A DNA stretch of 64,000 bases from Aestuariivita sp. (GTDB taxonomy: Bacteria > Pseudomonadota > Alphaproteobacteria > Rhodobacterales > Rhodobacteraceae), in contig NZ_JAAWWD010000061.1 in NCBI RefSeq assembly GCF_021404545.1, positions 96,001-160,000 of the forward strand, written 5' to 3'. The position numbers and the translations under genes were made by a program. Numbering within the stretch: the stretch's first letter is position 1; the number at the start of each line of letters is the position of its first letter. Shown in pieces: positions 26,213-35,512 of the stretch. The notes under the pieces are model-generated. The model was not told the origin of the DNA and made no database searches. It worked only from the letters and a program-made list of their open reading frames with translations.

Positions 26213-27112
26213 ATGGACCCATTGATCGTAAATCTGTTCGGCGTCACCCGTGTGCACCCCCCGGTGCCTCAGCCCAGCCGACACCCGCAACCGCCCCGCA
26301 AAGTGGCGGAGCTTTTGGGTTATCTGGTGATGGGAGGGCGGCGCAGTTATGAAAGGGCCGAACTCGCGGATCACTTCTGGAGCGATCAGGACGCGCCGCG
26401 CGCCCGGCGCTGCCTGAGTACCGCAGTCTGGCGTCTGCGGCAGATCCTTGAACCCAAGGGCGTGCCGCCAGGATCGTATCTGTCGACCGAGAATGCCGAA
26501 ATGGTCGGGTTTAACTGGGCCAGCGCACATCTGATCGACGCGGCCGAACTTGAGGCGGTGCTCGACGCGACCCTGTCCATCCCTGCCGAACACCTGACCC
26601 AGACAGAGGCCCAAGGGCTTGAAGACGGTCTTGCGCTTTGCACCGGCGATTTTCTGGCCGGTGTGCTGGACACCTGGGCGTTGCGCGAACGCGACCGGCT
26701 GGCCGCGCGCCAGCTTGACGGGATGGCCCATCTCTTGCGCCACAAACTCCATACCGGGCAGTATCAGGCCGCGCTGGCACTTGGCGCCCGCATCCTCGAA
26801 CGCGATCCCCTGCGCGAGGATGTGCACCGCGACATGATGCATCTGAACCTGCGTACCGGCCAGCGCAGCCGCGCGATCCAGCAATACCATGCCTGCCGCG
26901 CGCTCCTGCGTCAGGAGCTCGCAATCGATCCCGCCCCCGAGACCGAGCGGGCCTACAAAACCCTCTGCAACGGCACATCGCAGGATCCCGGCACCGCACC
27001 CGAGAAGGCGATGGATCAGGCCATGGATCGGCTGCACCGCGCACTCGAAGAGCTCGACCGCGCCCGCGCTCTGGTCGAACAGCTGACACGGCAACAGCCT
27101 CCGCCTGTCTGA
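26213..27112 (+). CDS. SARP-like transcriptional activator with winged-helix and BTAD domains
   Basis: 299 residues from the ATG at 26213 (ribosome binding site GAGGGA, 8 nt upstream); an open frame reaching further 5' has no family similarity. Residues ~1-95 are a winged-helix domain of the OmpR/SARP type ('KVAELLGYLVMGGRRSYERA', 'ADHFWSDQDAPRARRCLSTA', then 'VWRLRQILEP'). Residues ~100-245 are a BTAD helical bundle ('LCTGDFLAGVLDTWALRERD', 'HRDMMHLNLRTGQRSRAIQQ', 'YHACRALLRQELAIDPAPET'). The last ~35 residues look like a coiled coil ('DRLHRALEELDRARALVEQL'). It is transcribed away from the eCIS operon, and the shared intergenic region holds three heptamers with SARP-type spacing. Activation of the eCIS operon is the natural reading, but the inducing signal is unknown. 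Confidence 0.88.
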   Translation: MDPLIVNLFGVTRVHPPVPQPSRHPQPPRKVAELLGYLVMGGRRSYERAELADHFWSDQDAPRARRCLSTAVWRLRQILEPKGVPPGSYLSTENAEMVGFNWASAHLIDAAELEAVLDATLSIPAEHLTQTEAQGLEDGLALCTGDFLAGVLDTWALRERDRLAARQLDGMAHLLRHKLHTGQYQAALALGARILERDPLREDVHRDMMHLNLRTGQRSRAIQQYHACRALLRQELAIDPAPETERAYKTLCNGTSQDPGTAPEKAMDQAMDRLHRALEELDRARALVEQLTRQQPPPV

Positions 27113-27552
27113 CCCGCCCCCAAGCAGCGGGACGGCTTTCCCATCCGACCTCGCAAGCCCGGGCCGGTCGCCGACCGACAGCTGCGCTTTTTGGGTTGCC
27201 ACGTGACCGTCTCACCGCAGCACGGCTCGCGGCCCGCAACACAAGGAATGTGACCGGCATTCATGAGGCGTTCGGCGTTCTGAGTGAACCATGTCGACGG
27301 GCAGCAGCAACCACCCTTCACCCAAAGCCGAGGCGGTGGATTTTCGTCCAGCTCTCAGACCACGAAGCCGGGCCAGCTCAAATCCAGGCCGTCCGGTTTG
27401 GCGGGCAACCGCTGCCAAAAGATGCAAATCAGCGGAATGACGTTCCGTTCTGCGGGATTGGCAGCCGCGCATTTCCTTCTTAATCTGCTTTGCAAGGAGT
27501 CGGTCGCATCTGAGGAGACTGCGACCGGACATCTGCCTTGGGAGGGGGAGAG
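27113..27552. other. intergenic region between the SARP regulator and the acyl-CoA catabolic operon
   Basis: 440 bp with no convincing gene; short open frames on both strands have no family features or ribosome binding sites. It holds the probable IclR operator (27433-27459). A small hairpin CGGTC/GACCG at 27165-27177 lies near a T run (27187-27192), but the 10-nt gap makes it a poor terminator. Confidence 0.6.
27433..27459. promoter_or_regulatory. candidate IclR-family operator upstream of the CoA-ligase operon
   Basis: Two overlapping inverted repeats share one arm: CGGAA (27433-27437) with TTCCG (27443-27447), and TTCCGT (27443-27448) with GCGGGA (27452-27457). The 17-mer at 27442-27458 agrees at 13 of 17 positions with the better palindrome at 44093-44109. 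It lies about 95 bp before the ATG of the CoA-ligase gene. IclR-family regulators bind pseudo-palindromes built from GGAA/TTCC half sites, and an IclR gene is encoded in the cluster. Confidence 0.5.
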
Positions 27553-29268
27553 ATGCGTCCAGCAATACCGATGACGCCCGAAGACGCGGTGCGCCATGTT
27601 GTCGAAACCGATCCGACATTCGCGGTCCATGAAACTGAGATACGCGGGGTCACCGTCCGCGCCTTCCGCAATATCCCGCCCACCGTCCCGGCGCTTCTGG
27701 CCGCGGGTTGGGCGCGCCACGGGGAGGGCGCATGGCCCTATGTCGCCTATGAGACCGAGACCCTGACCTATGCCGAGTTCACCAAGGCGGTACACCGTAT
27801 GGCGCATGCCATGCAGGACGAGCTGGGGTTGAAACAGGGCGACCGTGTCGCGGTGGCGATGCGCAATTATCCCGAGCTTTTGATTCTGGTCCTGGCGATC
27901 TCGTCCTTTGGCGGGGTCGTGGTGTTCGTCAACGCCTGGTGGACAACCCAAGAGCTGGAATTTGCCCTGCGTGACAGCGATGCGCGCGTGGTGTTTGCCG
28001 ACGGGGCGCGTCTGGACCGGCTGGAACCGCTGCGCGACACGCTTGGCCTGACGCTGATCGGGGTGCGGGATGGTGAAGGGCGCGGTGGCCATGATTTCAC
28101 GGTCCTGCGCGACGGGGCCGCAACGGACACGCCGCTGCAGGTGGCCATCGACACCGATGACGATTTCGCGGTGATGTATTCCTCGGGCACGACGGATCAT
28201 CCGAAAGGCGTTGTACAGACGCATCGCGGGGCGGTGAATGCGGTGTTCTCCTGGCTGATACAGGCCGCGATCGTACCGCTCATCGACCCCCCTGCACCGG
28301 ATGCGCCAGAACCGCCGCGCCCCTCGGCGCTGGTGGTGACCCCGCTGTTTCACGTGACAGCCACGCATCCGCTATTTTTGTTGAGCCTGCCCGCCGGGGC
28401 CAAGATCACGCTGATGCATAAATGGGATCCCGAGGACGCGGTCCGGCTGATGCGCGACAATGACATCACCCGGTTTCTGGGTGTGCCCACGCAATCCGCC
28501 GAACTGATGGAGGCCGCCCGCCGCATGGGCGAGACGCTGCCCAAGATGGATTACCTCGGCGCGGGTGGTGCCAAGCGCCCCGCCGCTCAGGTCGCGCAGC
28601 TGGCGGAAGCCTTTCCCAATGCCGGGGTCGCAACCGGCTGGGGTATGACCGAAACCAATGCGTTGGGCATCGGGGCGATTGGCGACGAATATCGCGCAAA
28701 TCCCGAAAGCGCGGGCAAGCTGCACCCGCCGGTTCAGGAACTGGCCATTCTGGATGACGCGGGCAACCCGGTGCCCAACGGCACCATCGGCGAGATCACC
28801 GTCAAGGGCCCGCATATTATGCGCTGCTATCTCAACCAGCCCGATGCCACGGCAGAGGTTCTGAAGGACGGCTGGCTGCGGACCGGGGATCTGGGCACGC
28901 TGGATGATGACGGCTACGTCACGATTGTGGACCGCAAGAAGAACATCATAATTCGCGGTGGCGAGAATATCGCCTGTCTGGACGTCGAAGGCGCGTTGCA
29001 CCGGCACCCCGATGTGCTGGAGGCCGCGGCCTTTTCCATCCCCGACGCGCGGCTTGGCGAGACGGTCGGTGCCGCGGTGCAGCTGCGTGCGGGCACCGAT
29101 CTGACGCGGGCCGATCTGGGGGCGTTTCTGGATGGTCATCTGGCAAAATTCAAACACCCCGCGCACCTGTGGGTGCAGCATACCCCATTGACCCGCGGGG
29201 CCACCGACAAGATCGACCGGCGCGCCATCCGCGCGGCCTGTCTGGACAACCAAGAGGCACAAGTATGA
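27553..29268 (+). CDS. AMP-forming acyl-CoA synthetase (class I adenylate-forming enzyme)
   Basis: 571 residues from the ATG at 27553, preceded by a strong GGGAGGGGGAG ribosome binding site; a TTG five codons upstream is unlikely. Activates a carboxylic acid to its CoA thioester via an acyl-AMP. The ATP-binding P-loop-like motif YSSGTTDHPKG lies at 209-219, 'GWGMTETNALG' follows near 363, 'WLRTGDLGTLDDDGYVTIVD' is the hinge region, and the catalytic Lys is in 'GATDKIDRRAI' near the C-terminus. The first ~55 residues are typical of FadD-like ligases of medium or long chains and of substituted acids. First gene of an operon with beta-oxidation enzymes. The exact substrate cannot be read from sequence. 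Confidence 0.9.
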   Translation: MRPAIPMTPEDAVRHVVETDPTFAVHETEIRGVTVRAFRNIPPTVPALLAAGWARHGEGAWPYVAYETETLTYAEFTKAVHRMAHAMQDELGLKQGDRVAVAMRNYPELLILVLAISSFGGVVVFVNAWWTTQELEFALRDSDARVVFADGARLDRLEPLRDTLGLTLIGVRDGEGRGGHDFTVLRDGAATDTPLQVAIDTDDDFAVMYSSGTTDHPKGVVQTHRGAVNAVFSWLIQAAIVPLIDPPAPDAPEPPRPSALVVTPLFHVTATHPLFLLSLPAGAKITLMHKWDPEDAVRLMRDNDITRFLGVPTQSAELMEAARRMGETLPKMDYLGAGGAKRPAAQVAQLAEAFPNAGVATGWGMTETNALGIGAIGDEYRANPESAGKLHPPVQELAILDDAGNPVPNGTIGEITVKGPHIMRCYLNQPDATAEVLKDGWLRTGDLGTLDDDGYVTIVDRKKNIIIRGGENIACLDVEGALHRHPDVLEAAAFSIPDARLGETVGAAVQLRAGTDLTRADLGAFLDGHLAKFKHPAHLWVQHTPLTRGATDKIDRRAIRAACLDNQEAQV

Positions 29269-30557
29269 CCCCTCCAACCGAAGAAGAGATCGGCCGTTAC
29301 ATCGCCGCCGCGGGCGCGCGTGCCTGGGAGGTGCCCGGCCTGCCCGAAACCGTGACCCACCGCGACATCACGACCGTGGGCATCATCGGCGCCGGAACCA
29401 TGGGCGGCGGCATCGCGATGAACTTTGCCTCCGCCGGGTATCCGGTCAAGATCGTCGAGACCACGCAGGAGGCGCTCGACCGGGGCCTGGGCGTGGTGCG
29501 CGGCAATTACCAGCGTTCGGCCGACAAGGGCCGGTTCCCCCAGGACGAGGTCGAGGCCCGCATGGGCCGTTTCGACGGACGGCTCGCGCTGGCCGATCTG
29601 GCCGAATGCGATCTGGTGATCGAAGCGGTGTTCGAGGACCTTGACCTCAAACGCCGGATCTTCACCGAGCTTGACCGGGTGATGAAACCGGGCGCGATCC
29701 TGGCCACGAATACCTCCGCGCTCGACATCGACGCGATTGCCGCGATGACGACCCGGCCCCAGGATGTGATCGGGCTTCATTTCTTCTCGCCCGCCAATGT
29801 GATGAAGCTGCTCGAAATCGTGCGCGCCAAACACACCGCCGATGACGTGGTGGCCACCTGCATGGACCTGGCGCGGCGGATCAACAAGGTTGCCACGCTT
29901 GTCGGTGTCTGCCCCGGTTTCGTGGGCAACCGTATCCTGTTTGCGCGGCAGAAACAGGCCAACAAGCTGGTCTATCGGGGCGTTATGCCCTGGGATGTGG
30001 ATGCGGCCCTCAATGCGTTCGGGTTCAAGATGGGACCGTTCCAGATGTCGGATCTGGCCGGTCTGGATATCGGCTGGTCGAAAGGCGCCCAGACCGACAA
30101 CCCGATCCGCGACGCGCTGTGCGAGCTGGACCGGCGCGGGCAAAAGACCAAAGCGGGTTTTTACGATTACGACGAGGCGCGCAGACCGATCCCCTCCGAG
30201 GTGACGGCCGGGATCATCCGCGACATCACCGGGGCCGAGCCCGCAACCATGAGCCAGGCGGAGATCATCGAGATCTGCATCTATCCGATGATCAACGAGG
30301 CCGTGAAGATCCTTGAAGAGAACAAGGCGCAGCGCCCCTCCGACATCGATGTGGTTTGGCTGAACGGCTATGGCTGGCCCCCCGACACGGGCGGGCCGAT
30401 GTTTTACGGCGATATGGTGGGCGCAAAGGCCGTGCTCGACCGTATGGAAACGCTGGGTGCGGAGGATGCGGAGTTCGCCCCTGCGGATACATTGCGCCAG
30501 CTTGCCACCTCGGGCGGCGCCTTTACCCAGATCGACACCGGAGGGTTGAAAGTATGA
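29265..30557 (+). CDS. 3-hydroxyacyl-CoA dehydrogenase (stand-alone)
   Basis: 430 residues, starting in an ATGA overlap with the CoA-ligase stop. NAD-dependent oxidation of 3-hydroxyacyl-CoA to 3-ketoacyl-CoA. The N-terminal Rossmann motif '[20 protein letters not shown]' begins near residue 39. The catalytic His lies in '[15 protein letters not shown]' (~168), and '[10 protein letters not shown]' opens the C-terminal domain. A second 3HCDH_C-like repeat near 330-410 ('[20 protein letters not shown]', '[15 protein letters not shown]') is as in the dehydrogenase half of FadB/FadJ, but no fused hydratase is present: hydratase function comes from the next gene. The ~30-residue N-terminal extension before the Rossmann fold is mildly unusual. 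Confidence 0.92.
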   Translation: MTPPTEEEIGRYIAAAGARAWEVPGLPETVTHRDITTVGIIGAGTMGGGIAMNFASAGYPVKIVETTQEALDRGLGVVRGNYQRSADKGRFPQDEVEARMGRFDGRLALADLAECDLVIEAVFEDLDLKRRIFTELDRVMKPGAILATNTSALDIDAIAAMTTRPQDVIGLHFFSPANVMKLLEIVRAKHTADDVVATCMDLARRINKVATLVGVCPGFVGNRILFARQKQANKLVYRGVMPWDVDAALNAFGFKMGPFQMSDLAGLDIGWSKGAQTDNPIRDALCELDRRGQKTKAGFYDYDEARRPIPSEVTAGIIRDITGAEPATMSQAEIIEICIYPMINEAVKILEENKAQRPSDIDVVWLNGYGWPPDTGGPMFYGDMVGAKAVLDRMETLGAEDAEFAPADTLRQLATSGGAFTQIDTGGLKV

Positions 30558-31333
30558 GCTATGAATTTATCACCGTGGAAAAGCAGGGACACATCCTGCT
30601 GGTCACGATGAACCGTCCCGATGTCTATAACGCGGTGCATGTCGATATGCACAACGAGATGGCCGAGTGCTGGGACAGCTTTGCCGCCGACCGGGATCTT
30701 TGGGTCGCCGTGCTGACCGGGGCGGGCGACAAGGCGTTTTGCGCCGGTAACGACCTCAAGGCCACGGCACAGGGCGGCAGCAAGGCCAAGATGACGCCGA
30801 CAGGGTTTGCCGGTCTCTCATCGCGCTTCGATCTGGAAAAGCCGATCATTGCCGCCGTGAACGGCTTTGCCATGGGTGGCGGGTTCGAGACTGCGCTCAG
30901 CTGTGACATCATCCTCGCCTCCGAGACCGCGAAATTCGCCCTGCCAGAGGTCAAGGTCGGGTTTTTTGCCGCCGCATCGGGCGTGCAGCGCCTGTCACGC
31001 TATGTCGGGCGGCTGGCCGCGCAGGAGATGATGTATACCGGGCGCACCATCGACGCGTCCGAAGCGCTGGCGATGGGCTGCGTGAACGCGGTCTATCCAG
31101 CCGATCAGCTGATGACCAAGGCGATGGAGAAGGCCCATGAGCTGTGCTCGGTTTCCCCTTCGGCGATCAAGGCGACCAAACGGGTCCTCAACGATATGTA
31201 TGCCCGCGACGGCATGCGCGACAGCATCGCCTATTCCCGCGAGGTCATCGCCGATCTCAGCAAGACAGAAGATTTCAAAGAGGGCGTGAACGCCTTCGTC
31301 GAAAAACGCGCGCCCAACTGGGTCAACAAATAA
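30554..31333 (+). CDS. enoyl-CoA hydratase/isomerase family protein
   Basis: 259 residues, starting in an ATGA overlap with the dehydrogenase stop. Crotonase fold: the oxyanion-hole segments are 'AFCAGNDLKA' (~60-69) and 'NGFAMGGGFETAL' (~105-117). Both catalytic glutamates of true hydratases appear to be kept (in GGGFE and in PEVKVGF), so hydration of 2-enoyl-CoA is likely rather than only isomerisation. Length is normal for a stand-alone crotonase. It works with the preceding 3-hydroxyacyl-CoA dehydrogenase and the downstream acyl-CoA dehydrogenase in a beta-oxidation cycle. Confidence 0.9.
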   Translation: MSYEFITVEKQGHILLVTMNRPDVYNAVHVDMHNEMAECWDSFAADRDLWVAVLTGAGDKAFCAGNDLKATAQGGSKAKMTPTGFAGLSSRFDLEKPIIAAVNGFAMGGGFETALSCDIILASETAKFALPEVKVGFFAAASGVQRLSRYVGRLAAQEMMYTGRTIDASEALAMGCVNAVYPADQLMTKAMEKAHELCSVSPSAIKATKRVLNDMYARDGMRDSIAYSREVIADLSKTEDFKEGVNAFVEKRAPNWVNK

Positions 31334-31345
31334 GGAGGCATCCCC

Positions 31346-32662
31346 ATGTCCGACACGACCTCACCCGCCAGCCTGAACAATCTGGAAATGTCCGAAGGCG
31401 CCAAGCCTTTGCTGAACGCGGTGATCAAGCATATCCGCGAAAACGTCGATCCGGTGACCGAAGAGTTCTATCGTCTGGGCGAGGGGCGCGCGGATCGCTG
31501 GTCCTATGCGCCGGGTCAGCTCGAACTGCTCGACGGGCTCAAGCAAAAGGCGCGCGCGGCGGGTCTGTGGAACTTCTTTCTGCCCAATGCCGAAACCGGC
31601 GAGGGGCTGTCGAACCTCGATTACGCCTATATCGCGGCTGAGCTGGGCAAGAACCCATTGGCCTCCGAAACGCTGAACTGTTCGGCGCCCGACACCGGCA
31701 ATATGGAGGTGCTGGAACGCATCGGCACGCAAGAGCAGAAGGACACCTGGCTCAAGCCGCTCCTGGCGGGGGAGATCCGCTCGGCCTTTGCGATGACCGA
31801 ACCGGATGTCGCCTCGTCGGATGCGCGCAATATCTCGACCTCGGCGGTGCTGGAAAATGGCGAATGGGTCATCAATGGCGAGAAATACTATATCTCGGGC
31901 GCGGGCGATCCGCGCTGCAAGATCATGATCACGATGGTCAAGACCTCGCCCGATGCCGAACCTTTCCGCCAGCAGAGCCAGATCCTGGTGCCGATGGACG
32001 CGCCGGGCGTCGAAATCCTGGGACCGATGCATGTCTTTGGCCATGACGACGCGCCGCATGGGCATATGCACATCCGGTTCAACAATGTCCGCGTGCCCGA
32101 AAGCAACATGCTCTGGGGCGAGGGGCGCGGATTCGAGATCAGCCAGGTGCGCCTGGGGCCGGGGCGCATTCACCACTGCATGCGCTCCATCGGGCAGGCG
32201 GAAAAGGCGCTGGATCTGATGATGGAACGCGGGCTCACGCGCGAAGCCTTTGGCAAGAAGATCGTCGATCTGGGCAAGAACATGGAAACCATCTCGCGCG
32301 CCAAGATCGAGATCGAGGCGATGCGCCTTCTGGTGCTGAAAGCCGCCAAGGCAATGGATGTGCTGGGCAACAAGGAGGCGCGTATCTGGGTGTCGATGAT
32401 CAAGGCCAAGGTGCCGGAACAGGTCTGCGACATCATCGACCAGGCCATGCAGGTTCATGGCGCCACGGGCATCAGCCAATGGTCGCCGCTGTCGGGCATG
32501 TATGCGCAACAGCGCACGCTGCGCTATGCGGACGGGCCGGACGAGGTGCATCATCACGTCATCGCCCGGCATGAGGTCAAGACCTATCAGCAAAGCAACG
32601 CGCGCCAATCGGCGGCCAAGGCGGTGGGCAAGGAACGTGGCGCCTCGGGGTTCATGGGATGA
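31346..32662 (+). CDS. acyl-CoA dehydrogenase of the ACAD10/11-like group
   Basis: 438 residues, ATG at 31346 after TAAGGAGG. FAD-dependent alpha,beta-dehydrogenation of an acyl-CoA. The typical acyl-CoA dehydrogenase features are 'FAMTEPDVASSDARNI' (~145-160), 'WVINGEKYYISGAGDPRCKI' and 'QAMQVHGATGISQWSPLSGM'. The 'VRLGPGRIHHCMRSIGQAEK' segment and overall length resemble the dehydrogenase part of ACAD10/ACAD11, proteins that in animals are fused to an APH-type kinase domain. A stand-alone APH-type kinase is encoded at 44924-45955 in the same island. Together they suggest the phospho-acyl-CoA route for 4-hydroxy acids; see findings. Confidence 0.9.
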   Translation: MSDTTSPASLNNLEMSEGAKPLLNAVIKHIRENVDPVTEEFYRLGEGRADRWSYAPGQLELLDGLKQKARAAGLWNFFLPNAETGEGLSNLDYAYIAAELGKNPLASETLNCSAPDTGNMEVLERIGTQEQKDTWLKPLLAGEIRSAFAMTEPDVASSDARNISTSAVLENGEWVINGEKYYISGAGDPRCKIMITMVKTSPDAEPFRQQSQILVPMDAPGVEILGPMHVFGHDDAPHGHMHIRFNNVRVPESNMLWGEGRGFEISQVRLGPGRIHHCMRSIGQAEKALDLMMERGLTREAFGKKIVDLGKNMETISRAKIEIEAMRLLVLKAAKAMDVLGNKEARIWVSMIKAKVPEQVCDIIDQAMQVHGATGISQWSPLSGMYAQQRTLRYADGPDEVHHHVIARHEVKTYQQSNARQSAAKAVGKERGASGFMG

Positions 32663-33426
32663 GCCTGTTCGATCTGACCGGCAAGACCGCCCTTCTGACC
32701 GGCGCGTCCAAGGGCATGGGTCTGGCCATGGCCACGGCGCTTGCCGATCATGGCGCGACGGTCGTGATTTCGGCGCGCAAGCCCGATCAACTGGAGGCCG
32801 CCGCAGCGCAGATCAACGCCCGTGGCAAAGGCCGCGCCCATGCGGTGCCCTGCAATGTGGTTCACAAGGATCAGGTGCAGGCGCTGGTGGACCGGACCCA
32901 TGATCTGGCCGGTCCGATCGACGTGGTGATCGGCAATGCCGGGGTAAACCCCTATTATGGCAAAACCTCCGAAATCCCCGACGAGGCTTATGAGCGGACC
33001 ATGCAGGCCAATGTTCAGTCCAACCTGTGGCTGGCGCAGATGGTCGCGCCCGACATGGTGGCGAAAGGCAGCGGCTCGATGGTCTTTACGTCCTCTATCG
33101 GGGCGTTCAAGGCCTCGGTGATGTTGGGCACCTATGCGATGTCGAAACTGGCACTGATCGGGCTCTGCCGCAATCTGGCGGCCGAGTTCGGGCCCAAGGG
33201 CCTGCGGTTCAACGCGCTTTGCCCGGGCCTGGTCAAGACCGACTTCGCGCGCGAGCTGTGGGACAATCCCGAAACCGCCAAACGCGTGCAGGAGGAGATC
33301 CCCCTGCGCCGTCTGGGCGAGCCCGAGGATTTCGCGGGCATTGCCGTCTACCTCGCCTCGGATGCCAGCCGGTACATGACCGGTCAGGCGCTGACCGTGT
33401 GCGGCGGCTCAAGCATGTGGAGTTGA
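32659..33426 (+). CDS. short-chain dehydrogenase/reductase (SDR)
   Basis: 255 residues, in an ATGA overlap with the acyl-CoA dehydrogenase. Classical SDR: cofactor motif 'TGASKGMGLAMA' (~14-25), 'GNAGVNPYYG' at the NNAG position, Ser in 'FTSSIGAFKASV', and the active-site YxxxK as 'YAMSKLAL' (~157). 'CPGLVKTDFAR' follows. An Arg after the first strand ('SARKPD') favours NADP(H). Probably oxidises or reduces a hydroxyl/keto group of the island's substrate. Confidence 0.9.
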   Translation: MSLFDLTGKTALLTGASKGMGLAMATALADHGATVVISARKPDQLEAAAAQINARGKGRAHAVPCNVVHKDQVQALVDRTHDLAGPIDVVIGNAGVNPYYGKTSEIPDEAYERTMQANVQSNLWLAQMVAPDMVAKGSGSMVFTSSIGAFKASVMLGTYAMSKLALIGLCRNLAAEFGPKGLRFNALCPGLVKTDFARELWDNPETAKRVQEEIPLRRLGEPEDFAGIAVYLASDASRYMTGQALTVCGGSSMWS

Positions 33427-33429
33427 GCG

Positions 33430-34200
33430 ATGGATATCACAGGCAGGATCTGCGTTGTGACAGGCGCGGCAAGCGGGATCGGCCGCGCGCTGTGCGTCGC
33501 GTTCGCCCAGGCGGGCGCGGCGAAGGTGGTCTGCGTGGACCGCAACGGCGAGGGCGCGGCGCAAACGGCCCGGGAGATCGGCGGAGTGGCCTATACGGTC
33601 GATGTCTCATGCGAGGATCAGATCACCGCGATGATCGACGATGTGGAGGATAAGATCGGCCCCATCGACCTCTTTTTCTCGAATGCCGGGATCGCCGTGG
33701 GCGGCGGGATGGAGACGCCCAATGACGACTGGCAGCGGGTGTGGGAGGTCAACGTGATGTCCCATGTCTGGGCGGCGCGCCACCTTGTGCCCCGGATGGC
33801 CGCGCGCGGCGGTGGGTATCTGCTGAATACCGCCTCTGCCGCAGGCTTGCTCAATCAGGTGGGCTCGGCCTCCTACGGGGTGACCAAACACGCCGCGGTC
33901 GGTCTGGCGGAATGGATCGCGATGACCCATGGCGATGACGGGATCAAGGTCAGCGTTCTGTGCCCGCAGGCCGTGCGCACCGAAATGACCCGGGGACACG
34001 AGGATCACGTGGCCGCCATCGACGGCATGATGGAGCCGGGGCCTGTTGCGCAGATCTGCCTCGAAGCGATCCGCGACGAGACCTTCCTGATCCTGACCCA
34101 CGCCCAAGTGCGGGGGTATATGCGCAACAAGGTCGAGGATTATGACCGCTGGATCGGCGGCATGCGCAAACTGAACCGACGGTTCGGAGAGCTGGCCTAG
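33430..34200 (+). CDS. short-chain dehydrogenase/reductase (SDR)
   Basis: 256 residues, 3 nt after the previous SDR stop. Motifs: 'TGAASGIGRALC' (~12-23), an Asp after strand 2 ('VVCVDRNGEGA') that favours NAD(H), 'FSNAGIAVGGG', Ser in 'LLNTASAAGLLN' and 'YGVTKHAAVGLAEW' with the YxxxK pair. The longer tail with 'VRGYMRNKVEDYDRWIGGMR' is shared by a subgroup of SDRs found in acyl-CoA catabolic clusters. The likely opposite cofactor preference of the two neighbouring SDRs is worth noting. Confidence 0.9.
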   Translation: MDITGRICVVTGAASGIGRALCVAFAQAGAAKVVCVDRNGEGAAQTAREIGGVAYTVDVSCEDQITAMIDDVEDKIGPIDLFFSNAGIAVGGGMETPNDDWQRVWEVNVMSHVWAARHLVPRMAARGGGYLLNTASAAGLLNQVGSASYGVTKHAAVGLAEWIAMTHGDDGIKVSVLCPQAVRTEMTRGHEDHVAAIDGMMEPGPVAQICLEAIRDETFLILTHAQVRGYMRNKVEDYDRWIGGMRKLNRRFGELA

Positions 34201-34250
34201 ACTGCCGCATCCGGCCCTGTAACACCCTGACCTAGAAAGAGGATTTCACA

Positions 34251-34622
34251 ATGATCGGATATACGACAATCGGCGTCTCGGACCTGGACCGGGCCAAGGC
34301 GTTCTACACCGACCTTTTTGCCGACCAGGGCGCAAAGGTCGTGATCGATGCCGGTCGCATCGCCTTTATCGGCACCAAGCGGGGCGAGCCGATGCTGGCC
34401 GTCTGCGAACCCTACGACAAGCAGGCACCCACACCCGGCAACGGGGTCATGATCGCCTTTCCCACCTCGACCAAGGCCGAGGCCGAAACGCTCTATCATC
34501 GCGCGATTGAACTGGGGGCCACAGATGAGGGCGCGCCGGGTCAGCGGATCCCGGATCAGTTTTATGGCGCATATGTGCGCGACCCGGATGGCAACAAGAT
34601 GTGCTTTTTCGTGTTTGGCTGA
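34251..34622 (+). CDS. VOC-superfamily (glyoxalase/bleomycin-resistance fold) protein
   Basis: 123 residues, ATG at 34251 preceded by AAGAGGA. Single VOC module pair: 'MIGYTTIGVSDLDRAKAFYT' at the N-terminus and the closing 'YGAYVRDPDGNKMCFFVFG'. Members bind a metal or small ligand and act as lyases, epimerases (for example methylmalonyl-CoA epimerase, though that family is longer) or binding proteins. The role here is not known. Last gene of the plus-strand operon; its stop is 5 bp from the convergent tesB-like stop. Confidence 0.85.
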   Translation: MIGYTTIGVSDLDRAKAFYTDLFADQGAKVVIDAGRIAFIGTKRGEPMLAVCEPYDKQAPTPGNGVMIAFPTSTKAEAETLYHRAIELGATDEGAPGQRIPDQFYGAYVRDPDGNKMCFFVFG

Positions 34623-34627
34623 GGGTG

Positions 34628-35503
34628 TCAGTCCTTGTGCAGGGGGCGCATCAGGCCCTCCTGCGCGACACTGGCCACAAGCTGGCCGTCATGGGCATAG
34701 ATGGCGCCACGGTTGAACCCGCGGCCGCCGCCCGTCCAGGGCGCATCGAGATCGTAAAGATGCCAGTCCGCAAACTCGATGGGCGCGTGAAACCACATCG
34801 CGTGATCCAGGCTCGCCGTCATCACCTTGCCCTGAAACCACGTCAGCCCGTGCGGCCGCAGCGACGAGCCCAGCAGGTTCATGTCCGATGCGTAGGCCAG
34901 CAGGCAATGCTGCATCTGCGGGCTTTGACCCCGGGCCGCCTGCATCCGGAACCACAGTTGATTGCGGTCATCGGTGATCGCGGGCTCGAAAAAGTCGCGG
35001 GGGGCTACCTCGCGCAGTTCGATGGGCCGTTCGCGCAGGAAATCTGACCGGTACTTTTCCGGGATCCGGTCCACAGCGCCCTGGCGCAGTTCGTCCCGGC
35101 TGGGCCAGTCCTCGGGCGCGCCGACGTCTTTCATGGGATGCTGCCAGGACCAGCCCTCTTCGGTCACATGAAACGAGGCCGCCATGTTGAAGATCTGCTT
35201 GCCATGCTGGATCGCCACCACCCGCCGGGTTGTGAAACTGCCGCCATCGCGGGCCCGGTCGACCTGATAGATCACCGGAATGGCCGGATCGCCGGGACGG
35301 ATGAAATAGGCATGCAGCGAATGACAGAGCCGATCCGGCACCGTGCGATAGGCCGCCATCAGCGCCTGCGCGATCACGTGACCGCCGAAAATGCGTGTGG
35401 TCGTCTCGCCTCCGCCGCCGATCCCGCGAAACAGATCCACCTCAAGCTGTTCGATATCCAAAAGACCGAGCAGCGCGTCGGCGGGGGTCGTGGTGGTGGT
35501 CAT
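34628..35503 (-). CDS. tesB: acyl-CoA thioesterase II (TesB family)
   Basis: 291 residues, the usual TesB length, with two hot-dog domains. 'RIFGGHVIAQALMAAYRTVP' and 'HSLHAYFIRPGDPAIPVIYQ' with 'RDGGSFTTRRVVAIQHGKQI' are typical of the N-terminal domain. The C-terminal domain includes 'SLDHAMWFHAPIEFADWHLY'. Hydrolyses acyl-CoA, freeing CoA when intermediates accumulate. It is the last gene of a minus-strand operon beginning at livJ and follows the acetoacetyl-CoA-synthetase-like gene by 9 nt. An N-terminal run of Thr precedes the fold. Confidence 0.92.
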   Translation of the reverse strand: MTTTTTPADALLGLLDIEQLEVDLFRGIGGGGETTTRIFGGHVIAQALMAAYRTVPDRLCHSLHAYFIRPGDPAIPVIYQVDRARDGGSFTTRRVVAIQHGKQIFNMAASFHVTEEGWSWQHPMKDVGAPEDWPSRDELRQGAVDRIPEKYRSDFLRERPIELREVAPRDFFEPAITDDRNQLWFRMQAARGQSPQMQHCLLAYASDMNLLGSSLRPHGLTWFQGKVMTASLDHAMWFHAPIEFADWHLYDLDAPWTGGGRGFNRGAIYAHDGQLVASVAQEGLMRPLHKD

Positions 35504-35512
35504 GGCAGGGCC

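Noticed and set aside
27165..27192. Terminator after the SARP regulator
   Set aside because: The hairpin is short and the T run is 10 nt away; the structure is not convincing.
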